NCBI GenBank assembly: GCA_023159155.1 | Contig: JAJNNX010000009.1 | Coordinates: 930,001 to 994,000, forward strand | Origin: Ustulina deusta | Taxonomy: Eukaryota > Ascomycota > Sordariomycetes > Xylariales > Xylariaceae | Direction of reading: 5' to 3' | DNA length: 64,000 nucleotides | In this document: one piece after another, positions 35,762 to 46,042 of the stretch | Numbering within the stretch: position 1 is the first letter of the stretch | Layout of the letters: the number at the start of each line of letters is the position of its first letter | Made by a program: the position numbers and the translations under genes | The notes under the pieces: model-generated | What the model was told of the DNA's origin: nothing | Databases searched by the model: none | The model's input: the letters and a program-made list of their open reading frames with translations, nothing else

Positions 35762-38700
35762 TACTTTTTTAAAGAGCGTTACTCTAGTAATACTTTATAT
35801 ATATATATTAGTAGAGCTATAAGTATAGTTATAAGTAATATCCCTAGGGCAATTGTAATATTTTAGTATAGTTAGTTCAAAATAAGTTAGAGCGTATAAG
35901 TAAGTACTAAGTAGTTCTTTTTGTTACATACCTAAACAAACAAGCATATAATACTTATATAATTAGATCTAAATAAAATTATATAAAAAGCTCCTTTTTT
36001 TTTTTTTTTTTTTTTAAAAGCCTTATATAATCTTAGTAAATTAGTTAAATAAAGCTATACATACGTACTAAGCATATATAATAAAATCCCTACTAACTTA
36101 TAAAATAAATATTTATTAAAATAAACTTTTGCTTTTTATATATAATAAATTTTTTATATATATATTATATATAATATATATAGATTTTTTTATATTATAT
36201 AGAATAGCTTATTAATAAAGTTTTAGTTATTAAACAAACAAACAAAAATAGATCGCTAGAACTACAAGCATAAAAAGCGCTGCTACAACTATATAGCTAA
36301 ATATAAGCACTTTTATAAAAAAAAAACGTGCCGCTATTACTGCTATATAAGTACTATAGCTTATAATGCTTTAATAAATAATAGCTAATAAGATTACTAG
36401 TTCTAACTCTAAGTTATTTTTATTTTAAAAGAACATTTTTATATGCTTGTCTGCCACCCCTATAGGGAGCATTACTACTGCCGCTATAACTGCCACGCCT
36501 AGGGTTGCTAATTTATTGCTAGCCTTGCCTAGTACTTATATGCTAACAAGCAGCTAGGTTATTTTAGTAATACTAGTACTACTACTTGCGCTGCCTAGTT
36601 GCTTTTTTAGTAGCGCAGTACATGTTTTTGCTGCTACTTTTATTTATAGTTATAGTAAGTATATATTTTATATATATGCTTGCCTTTGCAGACGGCTGGC
36701 TTTTTTAGGAATTTTTTAAAAAATACTATATTTATAATATATTAAAAATACTTTTTAAAATTGCTTTAATAGCAACTATATAAAAATAGTTAGTAGTAAA
36801 ATATATTATTAGTGTTATATTTTTAGGTATAAATATAAAAAGGTATATATATTTTTATTTTTAGTTTATAAAAAGATTATATTTAATTATTTTGGGTTTA
36901 GGTTAGCAAATGTTTATAAAACTTTTTATGTTTTATATAATATTTTAAAAGCTTAGGCTAAAGTTTTTATAAGCTCCAAGCCTAACAAGGCTGCTAAAAA
37001 GCTTATTTTGGAGCTACGGACTATAATCTATACACTACTACAGTTTAATAAAAAAAAATAAAAAAACAATAATAATAAGTAAGCTTTAGCTATTTTAATA
37101 AAAAAATTAATATTTTTTAGAGTTATTAAGTTTTTATATTATTAGTTTTAGGGTTTTTTTAAACATATTATAATATTATTTAATCTTTTTATTTATATAT
37201 TTTAAGCTTATAATTTATGCTTATATATATTAAACATTCTATTTTATAGATTTTCTTTTAAGTAATATATTTTTAATCTTTTTTTAAAAAACTAATATGT
37301 TCTGCTAAGCTTTTTAGTTATATTTAAAAAGCTTGCATAATCTAAACTATTTTAAAAAAATTATTTATTTTAGTATAAGTAAAGCTTTTATAAGTCTATT
37401 AGCAATTATATTATTAATAGGTATATATTTTATTATAATAGTTCTATTTTTAATTTTTTAGTATAGCTAATAGTTATAAATATTAATATGCTGTAGTTTA
37501 ATGTATAATAGGGCTACTTCTTTTATAACAAGCTTTATAGTTTACTAATTATTGTACTATATTTATATTTGTTAATTCTGTAGTACTACCCCGAGCTTAT
37601 TAATAAGCCGGTTAATAAATATTGCTTTTTTAGCTGCTTAAGCTAAAACTAAAAGCTTTATTTTAGTAATAAATATAGTAATTATATTTTGTTTATTAGT
37701 TCGTTAGTAGATTATTTTTTTAAAAAGCTTTATAATATAAACTTAAAAGCTTTTTTAGTTAAAGGTATTATTTATAAAAAATATATTGCTAACTACTATA
37801 AAATTATTTTTATTTTTAAATTATAATATATAATATTATATAAAAAATAAATATAATAAAAGTTTATTAGTAATTTAGTAATATTTAAAAAAAAGATTAT
37901 AGTTAAATTATATAAGCTTAAAAATTCTAAATGTTATATTTAGGCGTATTATTATTGCAATATATAAAATTAATTTTATTTTTTATTAGTAGCGCTTAAT
38001 ACTAGTAGGTATAAAGATCTTTTTATATAAAAAAAGCTTTTAAGTTTTTATTAGAGTAATTATATAAACTATAGCTATAGTATTTTGTAGCTTAGCGATT
38101 TTTTTGATATAAAAGGCCTATAAGAGCTAGAAAAAGCTTTTTTTTCTATTTCTGATTACTTTAATACTTAGGAACTATTATAGGTCTTTACCCCTAGTAA
38201 AGTTATAGTATATTTTAAGTGTAGCAATCGCTTTATTTGTAGCTTTTTAGCTTTTTTGTTTATATGCTATAACTGTATTATTAATATATATAAACAGAAA
38301 TATACTTTTTAAAGAGTAGTAGTAAGGTTTATAAAATATTAGCTTAAAACTTATTTTTTGTAGTAATTTAGTAAGTTTTTTTTGCTATAGCAAAGGAAAC
38401 TTTTAAAGCTTATATAAGGCTTATAGTAATTTAACTACTATATCTGGCTTCCGGTAGCCTAGAAGCATACATATATAGATCTTTTTATTTAATTTAGCGT
38501 TTATAAAAGTATTTATAGCGTTATATTGCTTAAGTTCTAAGTTAAATTTAGTAATAATAATTATTAATGTTCTAAAAGATCTTTCTGCTAGTATACTAGT
38601 ATAAGTATTCTTTTAGTTATTGTTTAGCTGCTAATTTTCTTATATTACTAGATAAGCTTTGTATTTTTTATAATACTTATATTTATTGAACTTATAAACA

Positions 38701-38929
38701 TAAACTTATATATAATCTAAAGTGATTTTTTTTTATAAGAAGCTTTTAAGTATTTTTTTCTAAGTGCTTATTTTTTTATAGCTTTATAAGTAAATAAATT
38801 CTACTTGTTTAAAGTAATCTTTTAATAAGTAGTTTATAAGATTTTTATGCTATTTTAGTAGTTATAATAGATCTTATTAGTATATTTTTTTTTTTTAGTT
38901 TAGAAAAGTTTATAATTAAATTTTTAAAT

Positions 38930-39345
38930 AGCTAGTATCTAGCTTAAGGGCTTTTTTTTTTTTACTAGTAGAGCTTTTAATAAGATTTATTAGCTATAAT
39001 TAATTATATAATAACTAATAAGCTTTTTTAAGGGCTTTTTTTTTTTATTAATAGAGCTTTTAATAAGATTTAGCAGCTATAATTAAGTATATAATAAATA
39101 ATAGGCTTTTTTAGGGGCTTTTTCCTCTTTATTAGTAAAGCTTTTAATAAGATTTAGTAGCTATAATCAGTTATATAATAACTAATAAGCTTTTCTAAAA
39201 GCTTTTCTTTCTTTATTAATAGAGCTTTTAATAAGATTTAGCAGCTATAATTAGGTATATAATAAATAATAGGCTTTTTTAAAAACTTTTCCTTCTTTAC
39301 TAGTAGAACTTTTAATAGGATTTAATAGCTATAATTAGTTATAAT
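38930..39345. repeat. Tandem repeats inside copia element 2
   Basis: Four to five copies of a unit of roughly 85-90 bp containing aatagagcttttaataagat and agctataattaattatataa, followed by AATAGGCTTTTTTA-like text, are arranged head to tail. The copies differ mostly by transitions. They lie on the 3' side of the reverse-transcriptase remains toward the left, and have no obvious role. Confidence 0.7.
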
Positions 39346-42300
39346 AGATTTTTGAGGAGTTTTTTAATAGCTTAGCTTTTTTGTTTTTAGTTACTGATTT
39401 GCTATTAATAGTTATTGCCCTTTATAATCTAGCCGTATTAAAACTAGCTGCCTAATAAGCTATAGTTAGAATATTAAGGGTTAATTTAGCAGGAGCTTAG
39501 TATTAATTATTAGAAAGCTTTTTATTTAGGTTTAAATTTAGCAATTTAGTTTGTAGTATTATTAAATATAATAAAGTAGCTTTTGGATTTTGTAGTAATA
39601 TTAGTAATTTAAAAACAAACTATAAATTAGTATAAAAATAAAAGCTTTAATAGAGAGCTTTTGCCTTTTTTTTTATAGGTTTATTTTTGTTAGAATTCTT
39701 TTTAGACTTGGGTTTATTAGTATTTTTAGTATTGCTTTTTAAAAATTAGTTAATAAGCTTATTATTTTTTTGTTTATTAGCTATGTTTTTTTTGAGATCA
39801 AAAGTATTTTAGTAACTAATACTATTTATTAATGCTTTATATATTTTTAGAATTATTCTAAAAAAATTATTTTTAAATTTATTTTTATTATTACTAAAAA
39901 ACTTGTTTTTATTAAAAATTATATTTTTTATTACTATAATTTTATTCTTTTAGGGGAGCTAAATATAATAAGTATTAATGAACTAGTAGCTTATTAAATA
40001 GCTTATCTAAACATTAGGGTTAAGCTTTTTATGCTTTTATTTCTTAAGCTTAGCTTTAGTAATTATAATAAATATTATATACTTAAATATTTTTAAATAA
40101 ATTATATAAAATATTTAATTATAGCTAACAAGTTTTTATAAATTATTAAAATATAAATAGAATTTTTTATATAGAGCTTATTAATAATTAACTTGCTTAA
40201 GTATCTAGTTATATAAATATATTACTATTTGAACTATTTTAGGCTAAAAAAAAAAAAAAAAGCTTATAATTATTATATATTAAGCTTGCTTAATATTTAA
40301 TCGTATTTTTTATTTTTTCGCTGCTTTATTAAAATCTTAAATATATAGTAGTAAGATTTTAAAGTTTATTTTATAAGTTTGTTTTATAGCTACTACTAAA
40401 TATATAGTTTTTTAATTACTACTAGCAATCTTATTATTATACTTTATAACTTTTATTTTAGTATTATAATATGTTTAAATATATTAAATATAATATTTAA
40501 AAACTTTTTAGATAATATTAGTACGTTTATTATTAATATAATAGTTCTAGGTATAACCTAAGTATTAATTAGTTATTAATATAATATGCTATAAGCGCTT
40601 ATTTTTATTAAAAACATCAAATTTATAAAAATTAACAGCTAATTAAGCACTAGCTTTTATAACTTTTAAGCACGCATTTTATATTATTTTATAGCAAGCT
40701 TTAAATTTATTACATGCTATATAGTCTATAGTTTAGATCTTGTTATTAGGGTATAAAATAATTGCTATTTTTTTATATAGTTAAACAACTATTTTAAAAG
40801 TTTAAAGCCTATATATTCTAAATATTAGTATTATTTATAAAAACTAGCTCAAGATCTAGAATGTTTTATATAAAAGTTTAGTAGGTTTTTTTGTATATAA
40901 AACGCTTATTTAGTTAAGCATTTTAGAAAATATTCTATAATATATTAGCTATATATTTAGGTTAAAAAATATAAAAGCTCTCTTTATTAATATTTTAAAA
41001 GATCAAACTTAAGTTTATTATTTTAATATATATTTATTTAGTTTAAGACTTGCAAAAAAACTAAGTTAGTAGTTATATTTAAGCAAAAAATAATATTATA
41101 TAGCTAATATATAACTATACTTTTTAGGCCCCAAGCTTTAATATTAATCTTGTTATAGCTATATATATAGATTGTACTATTTTTTACTAATATTATATTG
41201 TTTAAGTTAATATTTTTTAAATATATAAAACAATATGTTTAATTAAATATATAAATAATTAATTTAGAGTTTACTATAACTAAGTTATATAATTTATATA
41301 TTTTAGTAAGCTTTTAATTAGTAATAAATAAGCTTGCTATTTTTGCTATAAAGGGCCTTAAAAGTTAATTATTTTCAAAGTTATTTTTTAAAATCTTAAA
41401 TTTTTTTTTTTTATTGCTTTTGTGCTTTTTTTACTGCTTATTTAATGCTTTTTTTATTTGCTATATATATTTTGGCTATTTTATTAATATTCTAATTAAA
41501 TTTTTAGCCTTTTAGTTAAAGCTTTATAAATATAAACTAATAGTTTAATATATAGTAATAATTATAACATATAATATAATTTTTTATATTTAGGTTTTTT
41601 TTTTTAGCTTTAGTTTTTATATTAGCGCAGGGGCACTTAGTAGAAATATTTCTTAAGCTTTTTTTTTAATTGTTTTAGTAGCTTCTATAATTATTATTAG
41701 TTTAGTATTATTAGTAATTTTTGCAGTTTTAACAATTTTGTTTAAAATAATTTTTTTTTTAATTGTTTATAGGATTATTTAAATTGTTTTAATTATTAAA
41801 AAGTTTAAAAGTATTAAAAGCATTTTTTTTAATAATCTTTCCAAAAATATAAGTTATATTTAGGATTATAGCCTTTTAGTATAGTTCGGTAGCAATAATC
41901 TAGTATTATAAAGTATTGTTTATAATAGCGTTACAATAAATATTTTAAAAAAAAATAACCTAAATTAAATAAATATTTTATAAAACTTTCTCTAAATTAG
42001 TAATAAGCTTAAACAAATTTATTATTTTAATACTTTTTAAGTAAGTTTTAAAGATTTTATTAAATTATTTGTTTGCTTATTTAGTTAGGTTTTTAATAAG
42101 TTTTTTAATTATAAAATTAATAAAAGCTTTATATTTTAATTTATATTTAAACTTTAGAATATATTAAGCTATATTTTTAAACTTTTTAAAGTTATTATAT
42201 TATTTATTAATTATTTGGTTAGCTTTTATTTATATTAAGCAGTAGTTTAAATAAACTATTTTATATATTTATTTAGTAAATTTAGTAAGCTTAGTTTAAT

Positions 42301-42661
42301 AATTAATATAATATTTAAAAGCAGTTTTATAGTACTATTTAGCGTTTTAGTACAGCGCTTTTCTAATAATTATTAGTTCTATATATATTATAGTATTAAG
42401 ATTAGTAGCTTTAATAATAATAAAATTGCTTATTTATAGTATGCTTAGTAGTTTAGGCCATAAAGCTTGCTTTTTTTTTAAAACTATATATTTTTAAAAG
42501 TTATAGTTGCAAACGTTAGTAATAAAATCTTTTTCTTATAATAAAAAATCTTTTAAAAAATTAAACATAATAATATATTGTTTAAATATAATAGCAATCT
42601 TTATATATTTTTAGCTAAAGATTGCTTATAATAAAATATAAAAATTAATAAAACTTTTAAT

Positions 42662-42905
42662 TTTTAGATTTAGTATTATAAAACGTACTACATATATATT
42701 TTTAGATTACCTTATTTTTTTTTCTATTTAAAGGCCCTGTTTTTCGCCTCGTAAGATATTTATATACAAGCTCGCTAGTAAGTGTGGCCTAGCCATACTC
42801 ACTAAGCCACACTATTAAGCCATAGCGCTTATATAACCAAGTGATCCTGCTATCCATGCCTAATTAGCTCCCTTTGTGGCTACCAGCTATGTGCCAAATC
42901 CAACA
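42662..42905 (-). repeat. 5' LTR of copia element 2
   Basis: Same length as its partner. Its outer right part (42740-42905) keeps normal G and C content, while the inner left part is converted to A/T. This gradient matches that seen in the LTRs of copia element 1. Confidence 0.9.
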
Positions 42906-42977
42906 CTTTTATAGGCAACAGTTCTTTTTAAAAAGAACGGTTCTCCCCCCCTACATTTTCCCACTACGGTAGGTAGG

Positions 42978-43754
42978 AGTGCCAAGAATTGCCTATTTGG
43001 GCGTATGGAAACTTTTTTGACCTTTTTTTTTTTTACCGATAAGAAAGCCTTTCGTTCCACTCATTACATTCGTTAAAACAAAGGCATTTGTTAAAACGAA
43101 GGCAAAGAAGGCTGATTAGCATGCTGTTTTTTCAATAACTCCAGAGGCAAGGGGTTAATTCAACTAAGGCCTGGAAAGAAATTAGACTGTTAGAGGCGAA
43201 GAACTATTGGTTTAATAGCCAATCGATCCTTTTAATGGCGATCCACCTCAGGCTTTGTCGACTACGTATTAGCCCCTCGACCTAACGTCCCATCTCACGT
43301 AGGTTTCATAGACCTGCGATGTTATAGTCGCTTAATAGAACTCACGCCCCATAACGCGCCAGAAAAGCGCCTGTAGCGTTAGTCGCCCCCGAAGAAGCGC
43401 CAGCTATGTTACCCTTACGCACCAGTTGTGGGTGGTACTTGCAACTCGCGTTACATTGACCGTTGGGCGTTCTTTTTTTGTTGATGCTCGATGTTGTCCG
43501 TTGTGTGCATTAGCAAGGCTTCACGGCCCCTTTCTACGAATACCCCTTGAAACTGCAGGCTTTCCGAGATGCAGTGCTACCTAGGTACTAATACTGTAGA
43601 CACGTCTTGTTTTGCCTTGATGTGCTTTTCATTTGATTCTCCGTGTTGCTGAATCGGTATATAAATCACCGTTGCGGCTCTCAGCACCGTCGATGCGATC
43701 AGTGGTGCCATGTTGCTCAACTCGAGTACTTAACCCTTTTATAATAGCCTCACA
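42978..43754. other. Upstream region of the membrane-protein gene
   Basis: About 780 bp, no gene seen. The stretch 43046-43088 is a diverged copy of 52226-52268. The palindrome TACCTAGGTA occurs at 43578-43587. The promoter of the next gene should lie at its right end. Confidence 0.45.
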
Positions 43755-44822
43755 ATGACGAATCTTGGGCCACTTACTACGACTTTTAGCCCCATTGGTC
43801 CCGATTGTTCGTCTACTTTTGAAGGCAGTCTTGGCAATAATAGATGGCTCCAATACGGTGTTCCTGGTAATCCATCATCAGCATGTTTACCAAGTAATTT
43901 CAACAACAACGTAGGGTATTTTTACTCTCCTGGTCTATGCCCGTCAGGTTATACCTCTGCTTGCACTGGCTGGGTTTCTGCGACTACCGGGTTTACGTGG
44001 GAAACCGAGACTACATGCTGCCCTAGGTAGGTACGGTGAGTGAACAGTTGCCTAAGGCGTGTGTGCTTCAAAAACACAGTGCTTGAATTTTCTAGGGATG
44101 ATGATGACGATGAAGGAAATACCACTCTTCTGCGCATGCTTAGCTGACCCTTTGTATGACAACACAGTGGCTACTTATGTCGCAATGACCGCGGTAATGA
44201 CCCCTATGAATGTTTGTCAGGTTTCGAAGGCCCTCGAACCTTTGCCGTGAGCCTCTATAATATCGCTACAGACTCAACCGGAGTTACTACGAAGATCGAC
44301 AGTGGGAGGTCGGTCACGACCGTCTTGACGGGCGAGGCGGTCTTTGCGTACGCAATTGTTGTACGGACAGCAGCGAGCAATATTCTAAGTGGTGCTGTTA
44401 CTTCACCTGTTGGCAACTTAACGACAGCTATCAACTCAGCGACGGGGAATGTGAGTGGCCACTACCCGGGCACGGGTGTAGTCACGGCAACAGGGCTTGC
44501 TAAAACGGGGGAGGATGACCATGGGAACACTAAACAGGGTTTGAGCGCTGGTGTCGCAGCGGGCATCGGAATCGGCGTTGGACTGGGTACGATCTTGCTT
44601 ATTGGAAACATGGTGTTTTTGATTCGCCTGTATCGGCGGCGACTCAGAGGTTCGCAAGTACAGGATCACTATGAATCCGAGCAAGGCCCCGTGCCGTCGT
44701 CCCATCCGCGACAACAACCCCAGGAACACCAGAAACACCTGGAACCACAGGAACACCAAGGAACCCCTCATGAGATGAGCACTGAGAGAGAGCCAGGTGA
44801 ACTAAGTGCCGGGATCGTCTAA
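43755..44822 (+). CDS. Fungal single-pass membrane protein, MTNLGPLTT family
   Basis: Predicted 308-aa protein in two exons (43755-44026 and 44168-44822) joined by a 141-bp intron (donor GTAGGT, acceptor ACACAG) that restores the motif CCPSGYLC. The N-terminus MTNLGPLTTTFSP, then ALCLP/CPSGYTSAC and TTCCPSGY-type cysteine pairs, are typical of a large family of fungal extracellular-domain membrane proteins of unknown function. Residues about 219-244 (Gly-rich, then ILLIGNMVFLI) form the only membrane helix, followed by RLYRRR as a stop-transfer signal. The cytoplasmic tail is rich in Gln, Pro, His and Glu (QPQEHQKHLEPQEHQ). No classical signal peptide, as usual in this family. Possibly a wall-stress or surface sensor; this is inference. 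Confidence 0.78.
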
Positions 44823-45451
44823 CAAAAAAAAAAGGAAATACCTATTAATATGTGGTAGTGATGCAAAGAATAGAATATCGAGACTTAGTCATCTCGTTTA
44901 CAGTCATGGACTATTTCCTCCTTGTTGTTGTTTCTTTGTTCGTTGATAATGAGTAATGTGATCAACAACCTATACTAGCTAACCTAGCTATACAGACCGA
45001 CTCAGCTATATTTGTTAACCTAGCCATACTAACTGACCTACCTATACAGACTGACCTACCCATATTGGCTGACCTAGTCATACTAACTAACCCAGCCATA
45101 GTGGCTGACTAAGCCACTCGTACGGACCGCTGTTCTACACTCGCATTTTTTGTCGCTGCATCTGTATGGCCGATTGGAAAATCGAAAAATCCACCTGCCA
45201 ATTTAGGATACGCCAAGGAATCATTTTACCTTATCTGGGACCTCCAGTTGGAAGGTCAACTCGATTTTAACATTGACAGCTTTAACACGCTCGAGTAATC
45301 GCACAATCTCATTTCGTTGATAGGTAGCAAGAAGAACTTGCATAGTACAAGTTAGAGAATTCATCATTAATATTGACAGGGCTCTAATCCTCGATATCAC
45401 GAGGACATGCGTAACCAACTATGTCGGGTCACTCATCATCAGACTTGATAT
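44823..45451. other. Intergenic stretch with degenerate minisatellite
   Basis: About 630 bp between the membrane-protein gene and the GFA gene. From 44985 to 45115 it carries seven or eight degenerate units of the form tgacctagccatactaac, the inverted form of the minisatellite at 24024-24121. I see no gene. Confidence 0.6.
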
Positions 45452-46042
45452 CTACCCGAATTGGGGCTCTTGCACCGCGCCATCACAGGGCTTCAGATAC
45501 TGAGGGCGATCCTTGACGTAGAACTCAATCCCTATCTTGTTGTTCAAGTTGGCCGCCCCCCCATCCAAGCCCCCAGCTTTAACGCAAGTCATATCGGGCA
45601 TGACCTCGAGTTCGGTATAGAGGCTAGAGCCACAGTTAGAGCAGAAGAAGTGCTTGTTGATTTTGCCGGACGCTCCCACGGCATCATACGAGTGCGGTGT
45701 TCCTGAGGTCGGTAAGACTAAGAATGGTTCATCTGCTTGCGATGCACATACCTTGTGTAACTGAGAACGCGGTGCGTGGCACCACGGCGTTTGAAGTAAA
45801 AGCACTACCAGTCCACTGGAGTCGTAATCGTAGTCAGTATCCGCGCTTATTCTTCGCATATTTGGACGTGAACCTGACAAGCGTACCTTTTGACAATCTA
45901 CGCAATGGCACAGCGCGGTAACCGCAGGCTCACCTGTGTCTGGATTAGCAAATTGCAAGGCACTCCGCCTGTCTACAGGCCTGCACTCACCGGTAAACTG
46001 GTACCGGATGTTGCCGCACATACAGCTGCCAGTAGTAGTCAT
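45452..46042 (-). CDS. GFA-domain (glutathione-dependent formaldehyde-activating enzyme / CENP-V-like) protein
   Basis: Predicted 137-aa protein in four exons on the minus strand: 46042-45991, 45933-45887, 45815-45752 and 45702-45452. The zinc ligands of the GFA fold are all present: GSCMCGN (Cys7, Cys9), LCHCVDCQK (Cys26, Cys28, Cys31) and FFCSNCGSS (Cys75, Cys78). The family signatures TGSAF, ASGKINKHFFC and CVKAGGLDG follow, and the C-terminus is YVKDRPQYLKP...PQFG. Length is normal for the family. Start chosen at MTTTGSC because the longer upstream frame lacks an ATG in a good position. Members are annotated as S-(hydroxymethyl)glutathione synthases, though many fungal copies have no proven activity. 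Introns were placed with standard donors (GTGAGT, GTACGC, GTATGT). Confidence 0.87.
   Translation of the reverse strand: MTTTGSCMCGNIRYQFTGECRPVDRRSALQFANPDTGEPAVTALCHCVDCQKVRLSGSRPNMRRISADTDYDYDSSGLVVLLLQTPWCHAPRSQLHKVCASQADEPFLVLPTSGTPHSYDAVGASGKINKHFFCSNCGSSLYTELEVMPDMTCVKAGGLDGGAANLNNKIGIEFYVKDRPQYLKPCDGAVQEPQFG

Larger units (their letters stand above)
35518..42905 (-). mobile_element. Full-length RIP-damaged Ty1/copia LTR retrotransposon, second family
   Basis: The element is 7388 bp with 244-bp LTRs at 35518-35761 and 42662-42905, flanked by the target duplication CTTTT (35513-35517 and 42906-42910). The minus strand carries the recognisable coding remains: FNLELKQYNAINTF (about 38520-38560), KALYGL-type and LLWQ-type blocks, and the reverse-transcriptase YVDD now reading YINN at 38277-38288. 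The 5' LTR is therefore the right-hand one; the sequence following it on the minus strand (attaaaagttttatt) matches the same place in copia element 1. The interior is extremely AT-rich with stops in every frame. Five short repeats of about 110 bp with a TTTTAATAAGATTTA core run through 38930-39340. Confidence 0.9.
34727..42977. mobile_element. TIR element (about 0.6 kb originally) carrying two later insertions
   Basis: The ends 34727-34770 and 42934-42977 are inverted copies of about 44 bp: CCTA..TACCGTA..GGGAAAA, then GGAGAACCGTTCT. Taking out the solo LTR (34775-35022), the copia element (35518-42905) and their duplicated target sites leaves about 605 bp. The residue contains several short inverted units of the type GCGTTGCTTATAAAA (35090-35140) and the inverted TTTTATAAGCAACGC (35475-35515). 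No coding frame remains, so it looks nonautonomous. Its right end matches the right end of the element at 23401-24388 over the outer 19 bp almost perfectly. No convincing target duplication was seen. Confidence 0.6.
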
